From positions 558,001 to 622,000 of the forward strand of contig NZ_RBII01000001.1 of the NCBI RefSeq assembly GCF_003634015.1: a stretch of 64,000 bases of DNA, read 5' to 3'. The notes under the pieces were generated by a model. The model made no database searches. It was given only the letters and a program-made list of their open reading frames with translations, and was not told the origin of the DNA. The stretch is from Litorimonas taeanensis. GTDB lineage: Bacteria > Pseudomonadota > Alphaproteobacteria > Caulobacterales > Maricaulaceae. Below are positions 1-7,367 of this stretch, piece after piece (within the stretch, counting starts at the first letter, position 1; each line of letters starts with the position of its first letter). A program made the translations under genes and the position numbers.

Positions 1-614
1 ATGTATTTGTCTTTGGAGCGGCGCTTTCCTTTGTTTTTGTACCTGTTGTGTTTTTTCTTCCTGAATCTCCGGAGTATCTGAAGCAAGCATCAATTGCCAA
101 AGCTGAAAATTCCGGGAAATTATCGACTCTATTTACACAAACCTACAGGTCACGGACGTTGCTCATAAGTATTTCATTTTTTCTTCAGTTGATGGTGTTG
201 TATTTCATGCTGTCTTGGGTCCCAAAACTTATTGAAGATATGGGGCATACCGCAGCAGATGGAAACCGCGCAGGTTGGCTCATCAATGTCGTGGGCATGC
301 TGTGTATTTTTGTTATTGGGTTTATGGCGCTACGTTTCGATGTAACGAAGGTCACGACTTTCTTCTATATAGGACTTGCTATCATGTTGGCCTTAATCGC
401 GAGTTTCTCGCCTTCATTATTTGCGATTACGAGTCTCATTGCAATAACAGGGTTCTTTACTCACGGTGCCATGATTGGTCTCTATGCGACTGTGCCAACA
501 CTTTATCCAGTTGAACTTCGAGCAGCAGGTTCGGGATGGTCGATTGGAATCAGTCGCCTTGGTGCCGTGTGGGGGCACCATTTTCCTATCATAGCAAGTT
601 GCGTAAGCCTCTGA
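1..614 (+). pseudogene. MFS transporter (aromatic acid:H+ symporter type), left part of a split gene
   Basis: The frame is open from the window edge, so the true start lies outside. The translation shows hydrophobic segments, the loop LPESPEYL and the late motif LYPVELRAAGSGWSIGISR, both typical of the aromatic acid:H+ symporter branch of the major facilitator superfamily (PcaK-like). After RLGAV at about 564-569 the family pattern stops and a short unrelated tail runs to a stop at 614. The expected continuation (GPLIGGYLLGF and the last membrane helix) is found at 5839-5994, so the gene has been split by an inserted element. It probably once imported an aromatic acid for the catabolic genes downstream. 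The protein left here lacks its last helices and is unlikely to work. Confidence 0.85.
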
Positions 615-715
615 AAAATTTCGGAAAATCTCTCTTTCCTGTACTTTCCACACGGTAACTCGCGCGATTTGCCTCACTTCTTGCCTTACAAAAGGCGGAC
701 GCAGGAGATGGCAGG

Positions 716-2091
716 ATGAAAGCGATTAGACGGCCCGACCAATACCTACGGTTACGCGGCGATACATGGCACTATGTGCGGCGCGTTCCGAAAGCGGTCA
801 GACATCTTGATAACAGAACTCTGATATACCGCTCACTAGACATAGATAGCCGCAAGGTTGCGCGCCAGCGGCGGGATATTTGCGCCGACGAAGACAACCA
901 GCGTTGGAACGAGTTAATGCCAAATCGTTTTCAGCCGCCCCCTAGAGAGGCAAGTTATCGCGCTGCAAGTCAACTCGCCCGCTCTCGTGGGTGCAACTAT
1001 AAGCCAATGGAGAGCTTAGTCTCACAAGACACTGTCACGGATTTGCTGCACCGCCTCATTGCATTGGAACCACTAAAAGACCGCCCGCAGCCAAAGGAAG
1101 AACGAGACGCGGATGCCCTTCTTGGAAGCTTAAAAACGCCTTCTGTGACCATCACAGAAGCTATGGACTTATATCTGTCCGAGATCGTCGCCGACGAGTT
1201 GTCCAATAAACCACCTGAATAAATTACGAATTTCTCTAAGATTAAACGTCGTGCCGTGGCTAACTTCGTCACCATAAACGGCGATATAGATATGCGAGAT
1301 ATTACCCGCGAACACGCCCACGCCGTGCGCAAATTCTGGCATGAGCGCATCCATCCGAAAGACGGCTCCGAGCCCATGAGCGGGAGCAGCGGCAATAAAG
1401 ACTTGGGCAGCTTGCGCAAACTCTACCGCCGTTATTTTGAACACATAGGCGAAGAAGAGCGCGAAAACCCGTTCCGCAATATGCGGTTTAAAGACAAAAT
1501 TCTAACGAAGGTCATGCCGTTTAAAGACGATTGGGTCAGGTCACGTATACTCGCGGCCAATGTTTTTGATGGCCTCAATCGGCAAAGCGCACTCCTCTGT
1601 ATGGCCTTGATTGAGACAGGATGCAGGCCAAGCGAGCTTGCTAACATCAAGCCAGAGAACATTCGGCTGGATGCCGAGGTTCCGCATATTCGCATCCGTT
1701 CTACGAAAGATAGAGAGCTGAAATCAGGCGCATCCGTACGCGATATTCCGCTTGTCGGGGTGGCGTTGGAAGCCATGCGGCAAGCCCCGAATGGGTTTCC
1801 ACATTATCGGGATAGGAGCTATTTGCTAAGCGCCTCGCTTACAAAAGCGTTCAAAGCGAGAAAGCTATTCCCGACGAAGCAGCAACGCATTTATAGCTTT
1901 CGACATAGCTTTAGAGCCGAATGTTGGAGGCTGGATTGGACTTTGGATTGCGTTGCACATTGATGGGTCATCGTAATCCGCGCCCAGAATATGGGGATGG
2001 AGGGTCGCTAGATTACCGCCGAGACGAGCTATTGAAGATTGCGCACGCCGTCAGTGACGAGCTACTACAGAACTATCCATTTAAGGGCTGA
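716..2091 (+). pseudogene. Tyrosine-type site-specific integrase, inactivated by a stop codon and a frameshift
   Basis: The N-terminus (RLRGDTWHYVRRVPKAVR) is the DUF6538-like start of phage-type integrases common in alphaproteobacterial islands. An in-frame TAA at 1220-1222 (likely from CAA) interrupts the core-binding region; the same frame resumes at once (ITNFSKIKRRAVANF). Catalytic pieces follow: Arg in ETGCRPSELANI and the YSFRHSF box. One base is missing at about 1913-1917, after which the +1 frame continues with RMLEAGLDFGLRCTLMGH and RPEYGDGGSLDYRRDELL, carrying the second His and the nucleophile Tyr, to the TGA at 2089-2091. Two independent lesions make activity very unlikely. The gene probably inserted the surrounding element into the MFS gene. 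Confidence 0.85.
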
Positions 2092-2102
2092 ATTTTATCG
2101 AC

Positions 2103-2336
2103 CTATGCCGCTTTATCTACATCCGATAGAAGCGAGGCCAGCAAAGCCTCACGGTCATCTAGAGCGTTATACTCATGTTTAAGGCGTTCCAAAACTGGCC
2201 AATATTTGAGGCCATATCGCTGAACAAGCTGTGCCGCGATAGTCATGCCGCGTTTAATTTCAGCACGAGACGGTGCTTCTATTGGAGCGTTTAATGATTT
2301 GTTTGAGGCTTTATCCACATAGGAATTATAGCCCAT
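2103..2336 (-). CDS. Small hypothetical protein of the integrated element
   Basis: A 77-residue, mostly helical, charged ORF convergent with the integrase remnant and 11 bp from its end. It includes AEIKRGMTIAAQLVQRYG and YWPVLERLKHEY. I do not recognise a domain. No membrane segment, signal peptide or DNA-binding motif is evident. Small helical proteins often sit beside island integrases, but no role can be assigned. The Shine-Dalgarno match upstream is poor, so start and expression are uncertain. Confidence 0.5.
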   Translation of the reverse strand: MGYNSYVDKASNKSLNAPIEAPSRAEIKRGMTIAAQLVQRYGLKYWPVLERLKHEYNALDDREALLASLLSDVDKAA

Positions 2337-2596
2337 AGACCACGATTTTTACGAAGAAAAGAGTTGGATAATTTAAAGCCTGCGGGTCAAAATGTGAAAA
2401 AAATGCTGATCATATTGAATAACTTAGTCTCTTGCAGCAGATGATTCTGGGACGGTCAGTTGCGGCAGCTTGGGGTCGACGCGTAAAATATAATTGGGTG
2501 AAATACACACAACAATAGATAGACTAAGGAAATAATAAGAGTTAATCATGAGCCAAGTAGCCACAATACTCTTAGACAATTTTTGAAACGAAATCT

Positions 2597-3259
2597 ATGG
2601 CCAACAAATCCAGAAACGTAGCTATTATTGGCCTCGGCACCTTTGGTGTATCTGTCGCAAGAGAATTAACCCGTATGGGAGATAACGTCCTTGGAATTGA
2701 CAATGACCCTGCACGAGTAACTATGATATGCGATGAGATAAAATCTTCTATTCAGGCTGATGCAACAGACGACAAAGCACTCTCGCAATGCGCACTTGAG
2801 ACTTATGATGCAGTTCTGGTTTCTATAGGTGAAAATACTGAAGCGAGTATTCTGGCTGCAATGAATGTGATAGAATTAGGTTGCAGGCAAGTATGGGTTA
2901 AAGCGCAGACCGAAACGCAGCGAAAAATCTTGAAAGCAATAGGTGTTCACCATGTTGTGCTTCCCGAGCAGCGTTTCGGTACGCATATTGCTCAGATAAT
3001 TCATAACCCTCATCTGGAAGACTTTATGTCGCTTGGTGATGGAAAATACGTCGTCATGATGGACGTTCTTTCTTCTTTAGCGGGTAAATCACTGGCGGAG
3101 TTTAAATTTGAAAAAGCTCACAATATTTCGTGTATGGGTGTTTACGCTGATGGCCTATTTTCTAGTTCCGCTGAATTTAACGATGCTTTGAAGGAAAATG
3201 ATAAGATCATTCTATTTGGCACTCGCAACCAATTACGCAAGTTCTCCGATGCAATATAA
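2597..3259 (+). CDS. ktrA: Potassium uptake regulatory subunit, KtrA/TrkA family
   Basis: The 220-residue protein starts with a Rossmann RCK_N domain: dinucleotide motif GLGTFGVSVARELT at about residues 12-25 and an acidic residue ending the second strand (LGIDND). An RCK_C domain follows at about 135-218. One RCK_N/RCK_C pair is the KtrA layout; the larger TrkA has two. Such cytosolic rings bind NAD(H) or ATP/ADP and gate the partner membrane subunit. The partner gene starts 7 bp downstream, so the two form an operon. It lies inside the element that splits the MFS gene, so this uptake system is an acquired cargo. The ATG has a weak ribosome-binding site. Confidence 0.9.
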   Translation: MANKSRNVAIIGLGTFGVSVARELTRMGDNVLGIDNDPARVTMICDEIKSSIQADATDDKALSQCALETYDAVLVSIGENTEASILAAMNVIELGCRQVWVKAQTETQRKILKAIGVHHVVLPEQRFGTHIAQIIHNPHLEDFMSLGDGKYVVMMDVLSSLAGKSLAEFKFEKAHNISCMGVYADGLFSSSAEFNDALKENDKIILFGTRNQLRKFSDAI

Positions 3260-3265
3260 TCTGCT

Positions 3266-4585
3266 GTGAGACAATGTTTAAATTTACCAGCCCCCGCTCT
3301 GATGGCACTGCTGTACTTAAGTTGGATTACGGTCGGTGCCTTGTTATTGATGCTACCTGTCGCATCCACTGACGGTATCACTTGGTCAGATGCGTTCTTT
3401 ACCGCAACCTCAGCTGTAACTGTTACTGGCTTAGTCGTCGTTGATACCGGAACAGCGTTCACAACATTTGGACAAGGCGTCCTTATGCTGTTGATACAGC
3501 TCGGAGGCATGGGCCTAATGACATTTGCGGTCTTGGTCCTCTCATCTTTAGGCATGCAAATTGGTCTAGCACAACTGCAATTCCTTCGAGAAGAGATGGG
3601 ACTAGCCTCTCTTGGAGGATTGCTCAACATTGTCTGGGTGGTGTTTAGGGTCGTGTTGGTTTGCGAGTTGATTGGCATGGCCATCATGGCATTTGTTTTC
3701 GTGCCAGAATTTGGTTGGCGAGAAGGCTTATGGCTGGCCGCCTTTCATTCGATATCAGCTTTCAACAATGCTGGCTTCTCATTATTTTCCAATAGCCTTA
3801 TGGAGTATGTTGATAGTCCCCTGATAATATTTACGATTTCCGTACAGTTCATTGTAGCGGGTCTGGGCTTCGCGGTGCTGTCTGACATTTTAGTCTATGG
3901 AAAATGGCAAAAATTCTCTTTGCATACACGCTTGATGTTGGTCGGAACACTCAGCTTAATTCTTATCTCCTGCCTTGGTTATGGCATTCTGGAATGGAAC
4001 AACCCTGAGACACTCGGAAGCTTAGCAAGTCCGGGGGAAAGAATGAATGCAATATGGTTTGAGGCAGTTACGCCCCGAACGGCCGGCTTCAATGCCATGA
4101 ATACGGCGGCTATGCAGGACAGCACAACACTTATGACGATGGTCTTAATGGTCATTGGAGGTGGTAGCACATCCACTGCAGGCGGCATAAAAGTGACGAC
4201 TGCTGTCGTGCTTTTACTGGCGACAATAGCGTTTTTTCGCAATTCAGGAAGAATGAAAGCCTTTGGATACAGTGTAGGTTTACAGCAAGGCCTGAAGGTG
4301 ATGGCGCTATTGACGATCAGCCTTTTTGTTGTTTTGACAGGCTTATTCTTGATTGTCGCAACGCATGAAATTGACTTTTTAACAGCTGCATTTGAAGTTA
4401 CCTCAGCGTTTGGAACCGTAGGATTGAGCCAAGGCGCGACAGGTGAGCTTAACGACTTTGGCAGAGCAATAATCTGCTTGATTATGTTCTTGGGCAGACT
4501 CGGCCCTCTGACCCTTGGGTTCTTCCTCGCGTCGAAAACAAAACCAAGAATACAGTATCCCGAGGGAACTATCTACTTAGGCTAG
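3266..4585 (+). CDS. ktrB: Potassium uptake membrane subunit, KtrB/TrkH family
   Basis: This 439-residue membrane protein has the four M1-P-M2 repeats of the TrkH/KtrB family. The pore loops are visible in order: SAVTVTGLVVVD, SAFNNAGFSLFS, VTPRTAGFNAMN and SAFGTVGLSQG, each with the filter glycine. A glycine- and threonine-rich loop (GGGSTSTAGGIKVTT) before the later helices matches the intramembrane gate of KtrB. The C-terminal YPEGTIYLG is a normal family end, so the gene is complete. It starts at GTG, 7 bp after ktrA, and should form the K+ (Na+-coupled) channel gated by KtrA. The IS6 copy begins 21 bp after its stop. Confidence 0.9.
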   Translation: MRQCLNLPAPALMALLYLSWITVGALLLMLPVASTDGITWSDAFFTATSAVTVTGLVVVDTGTAFTTFGQGVLMLLIQLGGMGLMTFAVLVLSSLGMQIGLAQLQFLREEMGLASLGGLLNIVWVVFRVVLVCELIGMAIMAFVFVPEFGWREGLWLAAFHSISAFNNAGFSLFSNSLMEYVDSPLIIFTISVQFIVAGLGFAVLSDILVYGKWQKFSLHTRLMLVGTLSLILISCLGYGILEWNNPETLGSLASPGERMNAIWFEAVTPRTAGFNAMNTAAMQDSTTLMTMVLMVIGGGSTSTAGGIKVTTAVVLLLATIAFFRNSGRMKAFGYSVGLQQGLKVMALLTISLFVVLTGLFLIVATHEIDFLTAAFEVTSAFGTVGLSQGATGELNDFGRAIICLIMFLGRLGPLTLGFFLASKTKPRIQYPEGTIYLG

Positions 4586-4606
4586 CGTCCGAATAATGAA
4601 ATTATC

Positions 4607-5408
4607 GGCTTTGTCACGTTAATGCCTGTTTTCAGAAATTACGCTAAGAACTAGCGATGAAAACATCAATCTATTCCCGGCACCGCTTCCATCCAGACAT
4701 CATTCGTCGTGCCGTATGGATGTACTTCCGGTTCAATCTGAGCTTTCGAGACATCGAGGAGCTTCTGATCGAGCGCGGTGTTGATGTTTCCTATGAAACA
4801 ATACGAAGATGGGTTGATAAGTTTGGGTCCACTTATGCCAAGCGGATAAGGTCTCGATCCGTAAGCCCCTCACCTATTTGGCACTTGGATGAAGTATACA
4901 CTAAAATTAACGGAAAGATGGTTTATCTCTGGCGAGCTGTCGATGATGAAGGCACCGTATTAGATGTTGTTGTACAGAGACGACGGAATACGAAAGCAGC
5001 CCTGCGTTTGCTGCGGAAATTACTAAAGAACCAAGGCATCAAACCCAATCGCATTGTGACTGATAGGCTTGGTTCATACAGAGCAGCACTCAAACTTTTA
5101 GGTCTAAAACACTTGCAAGACGTCGGTGGTCGTAAGAACAACCGTGCTGAATGTTCACATGTCCCCATCAGAAGAGGAGAACGAAAATCACAGAAATTCA
5201 GATCAGTCCATCAAGCCCAAAAACTGCTTTCGAGCCACGCTCAGATCTACAACCTCTTCAACCATCGACGCCACCTCATCTCCCGATCAACACTCCGCAA
5301 GTTCAGACATCAAGCAAACTTAAAATGGAACTTAACCACGACATCGATGTGCCCCTAAAATGCCAAATTACCGAAATACTGGTTCAATGCCGTTAACGTG
5401 ACAAAGCC
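4607..5408 (+). mobile_element. IS6-family insertion sequence, 802 bp, complete
   Basis: Perfect 16-bp terminal inverted repeats bound the element: GGCTTTGTCACGTTAA at 4607-4622 and its reverse complement at 5393-5408. They enclose one transposase gene, and the length fits IS6/IS26-type elements. The 8-bp flanks (AAATTATC on the left, CTGACCGT on the right) do not match, so there is no target duplication. That suggests a rearrangement, such as an adjacent deletion, after insertion; IS6 elements are known for this. The right end cuts an AbiEi-like gene after its 37th codon. Confidence 0.9.
4657..5358 (+). CDS. IS6-family transposase
   Basis: A 233-residue DDE transposase. The N-terminal helix-turn-helix region (FRDIEELLIERGVDVSYETI) is typical of IS6. 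The catalytic residues are visible: first Asp in WHLDEVYTKI, second Asp in IVTDRLGSY, and Glu in NNRAECSHVPIRRGERK. The length is normal, no frameshift is seen, and the gene lies wholly within the terminal repeats, so the copy looks active. It would make replicative, co-integrate-type moves and can mobilise neighbouring DNA, here the ktrAB genes. Confidence 0.93.
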   Translation: MKTSIYSRHRFHPDIIRRAVWMYFRFNLSFRDIEELLIERGVDVSYETIRRWVDKFGSTYAKRIRSRSVSPSPIWHLDEVYTKINGKMVYLWRAVDDEGTVLDVVVQRRRNTKAALRLLRKLLKNQGIKPNRIVTDRLGSYRAALKLLGLKHLQDVGGRKNNRAECSHVPIRRGERKSQKFRSVHQAQKLLSSHAQIYNLFNHRRHLISRSTLRKFRHQANLKWNLTTTSMCP

Positions 5409-5520
5409 CTGACCGTAACGTCGGTCATCACTACCGCCAAGAATGCGCGCCAATTGCCGTTCATTCAGAATGCGGTCCGCATACCCAGCGCGTGTAATAA
5501 GTGAAATCAATGCGTTCATA
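5409..5520 (-). pseudogene. 5' fragment of an AbiEi-like antitoxin/transcriptional regulator, truncated by the IS
   Basis: Reading leftward from an ATG at 5520-5518 gives about 37 codons starting MNALISLITRAGYADRILNE and containing RILGGSDDRRYG. This matches the N-terminal winged-helix start of type IV toxin-antitoxin AbiEi-family proteins, whose start typically carries a GSxxRRYGLVxRAL pattern. The reading then runs into the IS right end and stops inside it, so the rest of the gene and any AbiEii toxin gene are gone. A palindrome at 5532-5550, just upstream, fits the autoregulatory operator known for abiE systems. The family call rests on pattern recognition of a short fragment. Confidence 0.6.
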
Positions 5521-5531
5521 AAGTTCTATAT

Positions 5532-5550
5532 ACTGTCAAAACATGACAGT
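5532..5550. promoter_or_regulatory. Palindromic operator candidate before the AbiEi-like fragment
   Basis: ACTGTCA-AAACA-TGACAGT is a perfect 7-bp inverted repeat with a 5-bp centre, 12 bp upstream of the AbiEi-like start codon. AbiEi proteins are known to repress their own operon by binding inverted repeats, so this is probably the leftover operator. On the minus strand a TTGACA-like hexamer overlaps the right arm. Confidence 0.5.
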
Positions 5551-5757
5551 TACTAGAATTATTGATTGGTAGTCGCTTCTCCGCGCTTTGACCTATGAGG
5601 CTCAAACACCCTTATTAAAGGGTGATGCGCCCCTAACTTTACAACCACTCTGTTTCATAAAAACGGAAGCAAGGAAAAGGTGCTATGAAAGATCGGGTTC
5701 GACAGACATGATAGTCAAAATTATTGCAGAATAATGCGGCGAAAATCCAAAACCTGT

Positions 5758-5795
5758 GTGCTACAAAGTCAATGTCATACGTGCTGCAAAGTCAA
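5758..5795. repeat. Pair of 15-bp direct repeats near the element's right end
   Basis: GTGCTACAAAGTCAA at 5758-5772 and GTGCTGCAAAGTCAA at 5781-5795 differ at one base and are spaced 23 bp apart, about two helical turns. They lie 50-90 bp inside the candidate crossover core at 5846. This fits arm-type binding sites of a tyrosine integrase. No matching copy was noticed at the left end. Confidence 0.5.
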
Positions 5796-5838
5796 CTTTG
5801 ACAATCATAAGCAATTGTTTTATATATACTTTTCCATT

Positions 5839-5994
5839 CGGCGTTGTGCTGTGTTTGGTCCCTTGATCGGAGGATATTTATTGGGGTTTGTGGTTTCAGA
5901 ACAACAGCTATTTTATGCATTTATTCCAGCTGCGCTTTTAGCTGCAATCTGTGTGTTCGCTTTATATCGAAATCAGCGGTCGATCAAAACGTAA
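5839..5994 (+). pseudogene. C-terminal remnant of the split MFS transporter
   Basis: The translation CAVFGPLIGGYLLGFVV, then a last hydrophobic segment (YAFIPAALLAAICVFALY) and a basic tail, is exactly what the truncated MFS protein at 1-614 lacks. Joining GAV of the left part to FGPLIGG here restores a normal aromatic-acid symporter end in frame. Codons upstream in this frame (from 5734) have no family similarity and belong to the inserted element. This piece has no start or ribosome-binding site of its own. Confidence 0.8.
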
Positions 5995-6105
5995 TCAAAT
6001 CCTGTTTTCGTAAGTAAATATTAGGTTCTTTATTTCGAGTAGCCGTCTAATTTTTCGATAGCTCTAAAGAATATCGTTGTGTCACTTGCTTTTTAAAATG
6101 AATTC

Positions 6106-6134
6106 GTTTACGTGAATAATCATGTAAATATAAT
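6106..6134 (+). promoter_or_regulatory. Promoter with palindromic operator, monooxygenase operon
   Basis: A perfect -10 box TATAAT lies at 6129-6134, 14 bp before the first gene of the operon. The 16-bp site ACGTGAATAATCATGT at 6110-6125 is an inverted repeat (ACRTGA-N4-TCATGT, one mismatch) filling the space between the -10 and a weak -35 (GTTTAC, 6106-6111). The same site occurs at 9431 and 13241, so it is probably bound by the cluster's own regulator. Confidence 0.6.
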
Positions 6135-6147
6135 GTGAGGATCCGAC

Positions 6148-7323
6148 ATGGGTGTTGCGGCGATTAAACCTGTTATTGAGCAGGCTGAAGAAAACTCTCC
6201 AATCAATGAGGCAGCGCTACAAGAGCTGCTCGTAGATATAAAAAACCGTAGGGCGGAATTTAAGAAACAACGCCACATATCTCAGGATGTTATTGAAAAA
6301 CTGCAAGACATCGGATTGTACGGTGCTTTTGTTCCAAAAGAATTAGGCGGGTCTCCCATTTCGCCAACTGAGTTTATGAAAATCATAGAACGTATTTCAA
6401 TTGCCGATGGGTCTACGGGCTGGGTCGCTAGTTTTGCTTTTGCGACTAAATATTTATGTTCTTTGCCTGAAGCTTCGCTACAGAAAATATTTAAAGAAGA
6501 CCCTGGATTGGTGTTCGCGGGAGCAACATTTCCTATTCAGCCTGCGGAAAAAGTTGATGGAGGCATTATTGTAAAGGGCCGCTGGCCATTTGGCAGCGGC
6601 TGCATGGGGGCATCTCTTGTTGCGGTTGGGGTCTCTGTACCGGGTAACGGCGATGAGGTATTCAAGCAGATGGCTGTTATACCGCGTGATAAGATTACAA
6701 TTGATGAGACATGGGATACGTTTGGAATGTCATCTACGGGTAGCCATACGATGGTTGTAGATGATGTCTTCGTACCTGATGACATGATTTTGTTGCGCGA
6801 TGCGCCTTCCTCCATTGATGCGCCAGAATATTTATATCCGACAGTAACCTTAGCTGCGCAAGTATTGGCCGTTTGCGGGCTTGGGACGGCTCGGGCAGCA
6901 ATCGACCATATTCTTGAGGTCGCCTCAAACTCCAAATCTATTACAGGCGCACCTACTTTGGGTGATCGTGTAAATGTGCAAATTCACATTGCTGAGTGTG
7001 AAGGCAAATTGCAATCCGCAAAAAGTTGGTTTTATGCCACGACAGATGAGGCTTGGGAGTCAATCAATGAAAGCGGCACTATAACGCGGGAGCAAAACTT
7101 AGCACTTCGTCTCTCAGCAAGCCATGCCGCACGGACAGGGGCAGAGGTTGCCAGAATGTGCTTTGAGATGACAGGAACAATGGGCATTTTTAACGCCAAT
7201 CCCATGAATCAATATCTAACTGATTCGATGGTTACGGCTCAGCATGCCTTCCTCACTGAAGGCTCATTCATGAATGCCGGTAAGGTTATGTTCGGCAAGC
7301 CTTACATTCCTGGCTATGTTTGA
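6148..7323 (+). CDS. Flavin-dependent monooxygenase, acyl-CoA dehydrogenase fold (group D)
   Basis: The 391-residue protein has the three-part acyl-CoA dehydrogenase fold: helical N-domain (about 20-125, with IGLYGAFVPKELGG), beta middle domain (about 125-225, with GRWPFGSGC and GMSSTGSHTMVVDDVFVP), and helical C-domain. The GRWPFGSG and SSTGSH patterns mark the oxygenase branch (HsaA, HpaH, IacA and IifC types) that uses reduced flavin and O2 to hydroxylate aromatic rings, not true acyl-CoA dehydrogenases. The reductase partner is 44 bp downstream. With the aromatic-acid transporter, aldehyde dehydrogenase and amine-oxidation genes nearby, an aromatic or indole-type substrate is likely, but the exact one is not shown. 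A GTGAGGA ribosome site supports the start. Confidence 0.8.
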   Translation: MGVAAIKPVIEQAEENSPINEAALQELLVDIKNRRAEFKKQRHISQDVIEKLQDIGLYGAFVPKELGGSPISPTEFMKIIERISIADGSTGWVASFAFATKYLCSLPEASLQKIFKEDPGLVFAGATFPIQPAEKVDGGIIVKGRWPFGSGCMGASLVAVGVSVPGNGDEVFKQMAVIPRDKITIDETWDTFGMSSTGSHTMVVDDVFVPDDMILLRDAPSSIDAPEYLYPTVTLAAQVLAVCGLGTARAAIDHILEVASNSKSITGAPTLGDRVNVQIHIAECEGKLQSAKSWFYATTDEAWESINESGTITREQNLALRLSASHAARTGAEVARMCFEMTGTMGIFNANPMNQYLTDSMVTAQHAFLTEGSFMNAGKVMFGKPYIPGYV

Positions 7324-7367
7324 TTTCAACTGTTTTGGTGCAAAATAGCTAAAGAGACGGGCTCGGG

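Larger units (their letters stand above)
5521..5845. other. Gene-free right end of the integrated element
   Basis: No convincing gene is seen between the AbiEi-like start and the MFS remnant. The stretch holds the operator palindrome (5532-5550), a small hairpin (CACCCTT-ATTA-AAGGGTG-like, 5607-5624) without a U-tract, and the 15-bp direct repeats at 5758-5795. The layout suits an attachment-site arm region. Confidence 0.45.
562..5854. mobile_element. Integrated element of about 5.3 kb splitting the MFS gene
   Basis: The two halves of one MFS gene flank this stretch. A near-perfect 9-bp direct repeat, GTGCCGTGT at 562-570 and GTGCTGTGT at 5846-5854, lies exactly where the protein similarity breaks on each side and is a candidate crossover core. 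A tyrosine integrase begins about 150 bp inside the left end, the usual layout. Contents: broken integrase, small minus-strand ORF, KtrAB-type potassium uptake genes, an IS6-family copy, a cut AbiEi-like gene, and a repeat-rich right end. The one-base difference between the repeats and the decayed integrase suggest an old insertion that can no longer excise by itself. The exact ends are inferred. Confidence 0.7.

Noticed and set aside
5126-5396. Extra short ORFs in the 3' half of the IS
   Set aside because: They overlap the transposase in other frames and have no recognisable content.
4599-5416. A target-site duplication for the IS6 copy
   Set aside because: The 8 bases on each side (AAATTATC and CTGACCGT) do not match; no duplication is present.
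5734-5838. The first 35 codons before the MFS C-terminal remnant as part of a gene
   Set aside because: They contain the direct repeats of the element end and have no similarity to the transporter; only 5839-5994 does.
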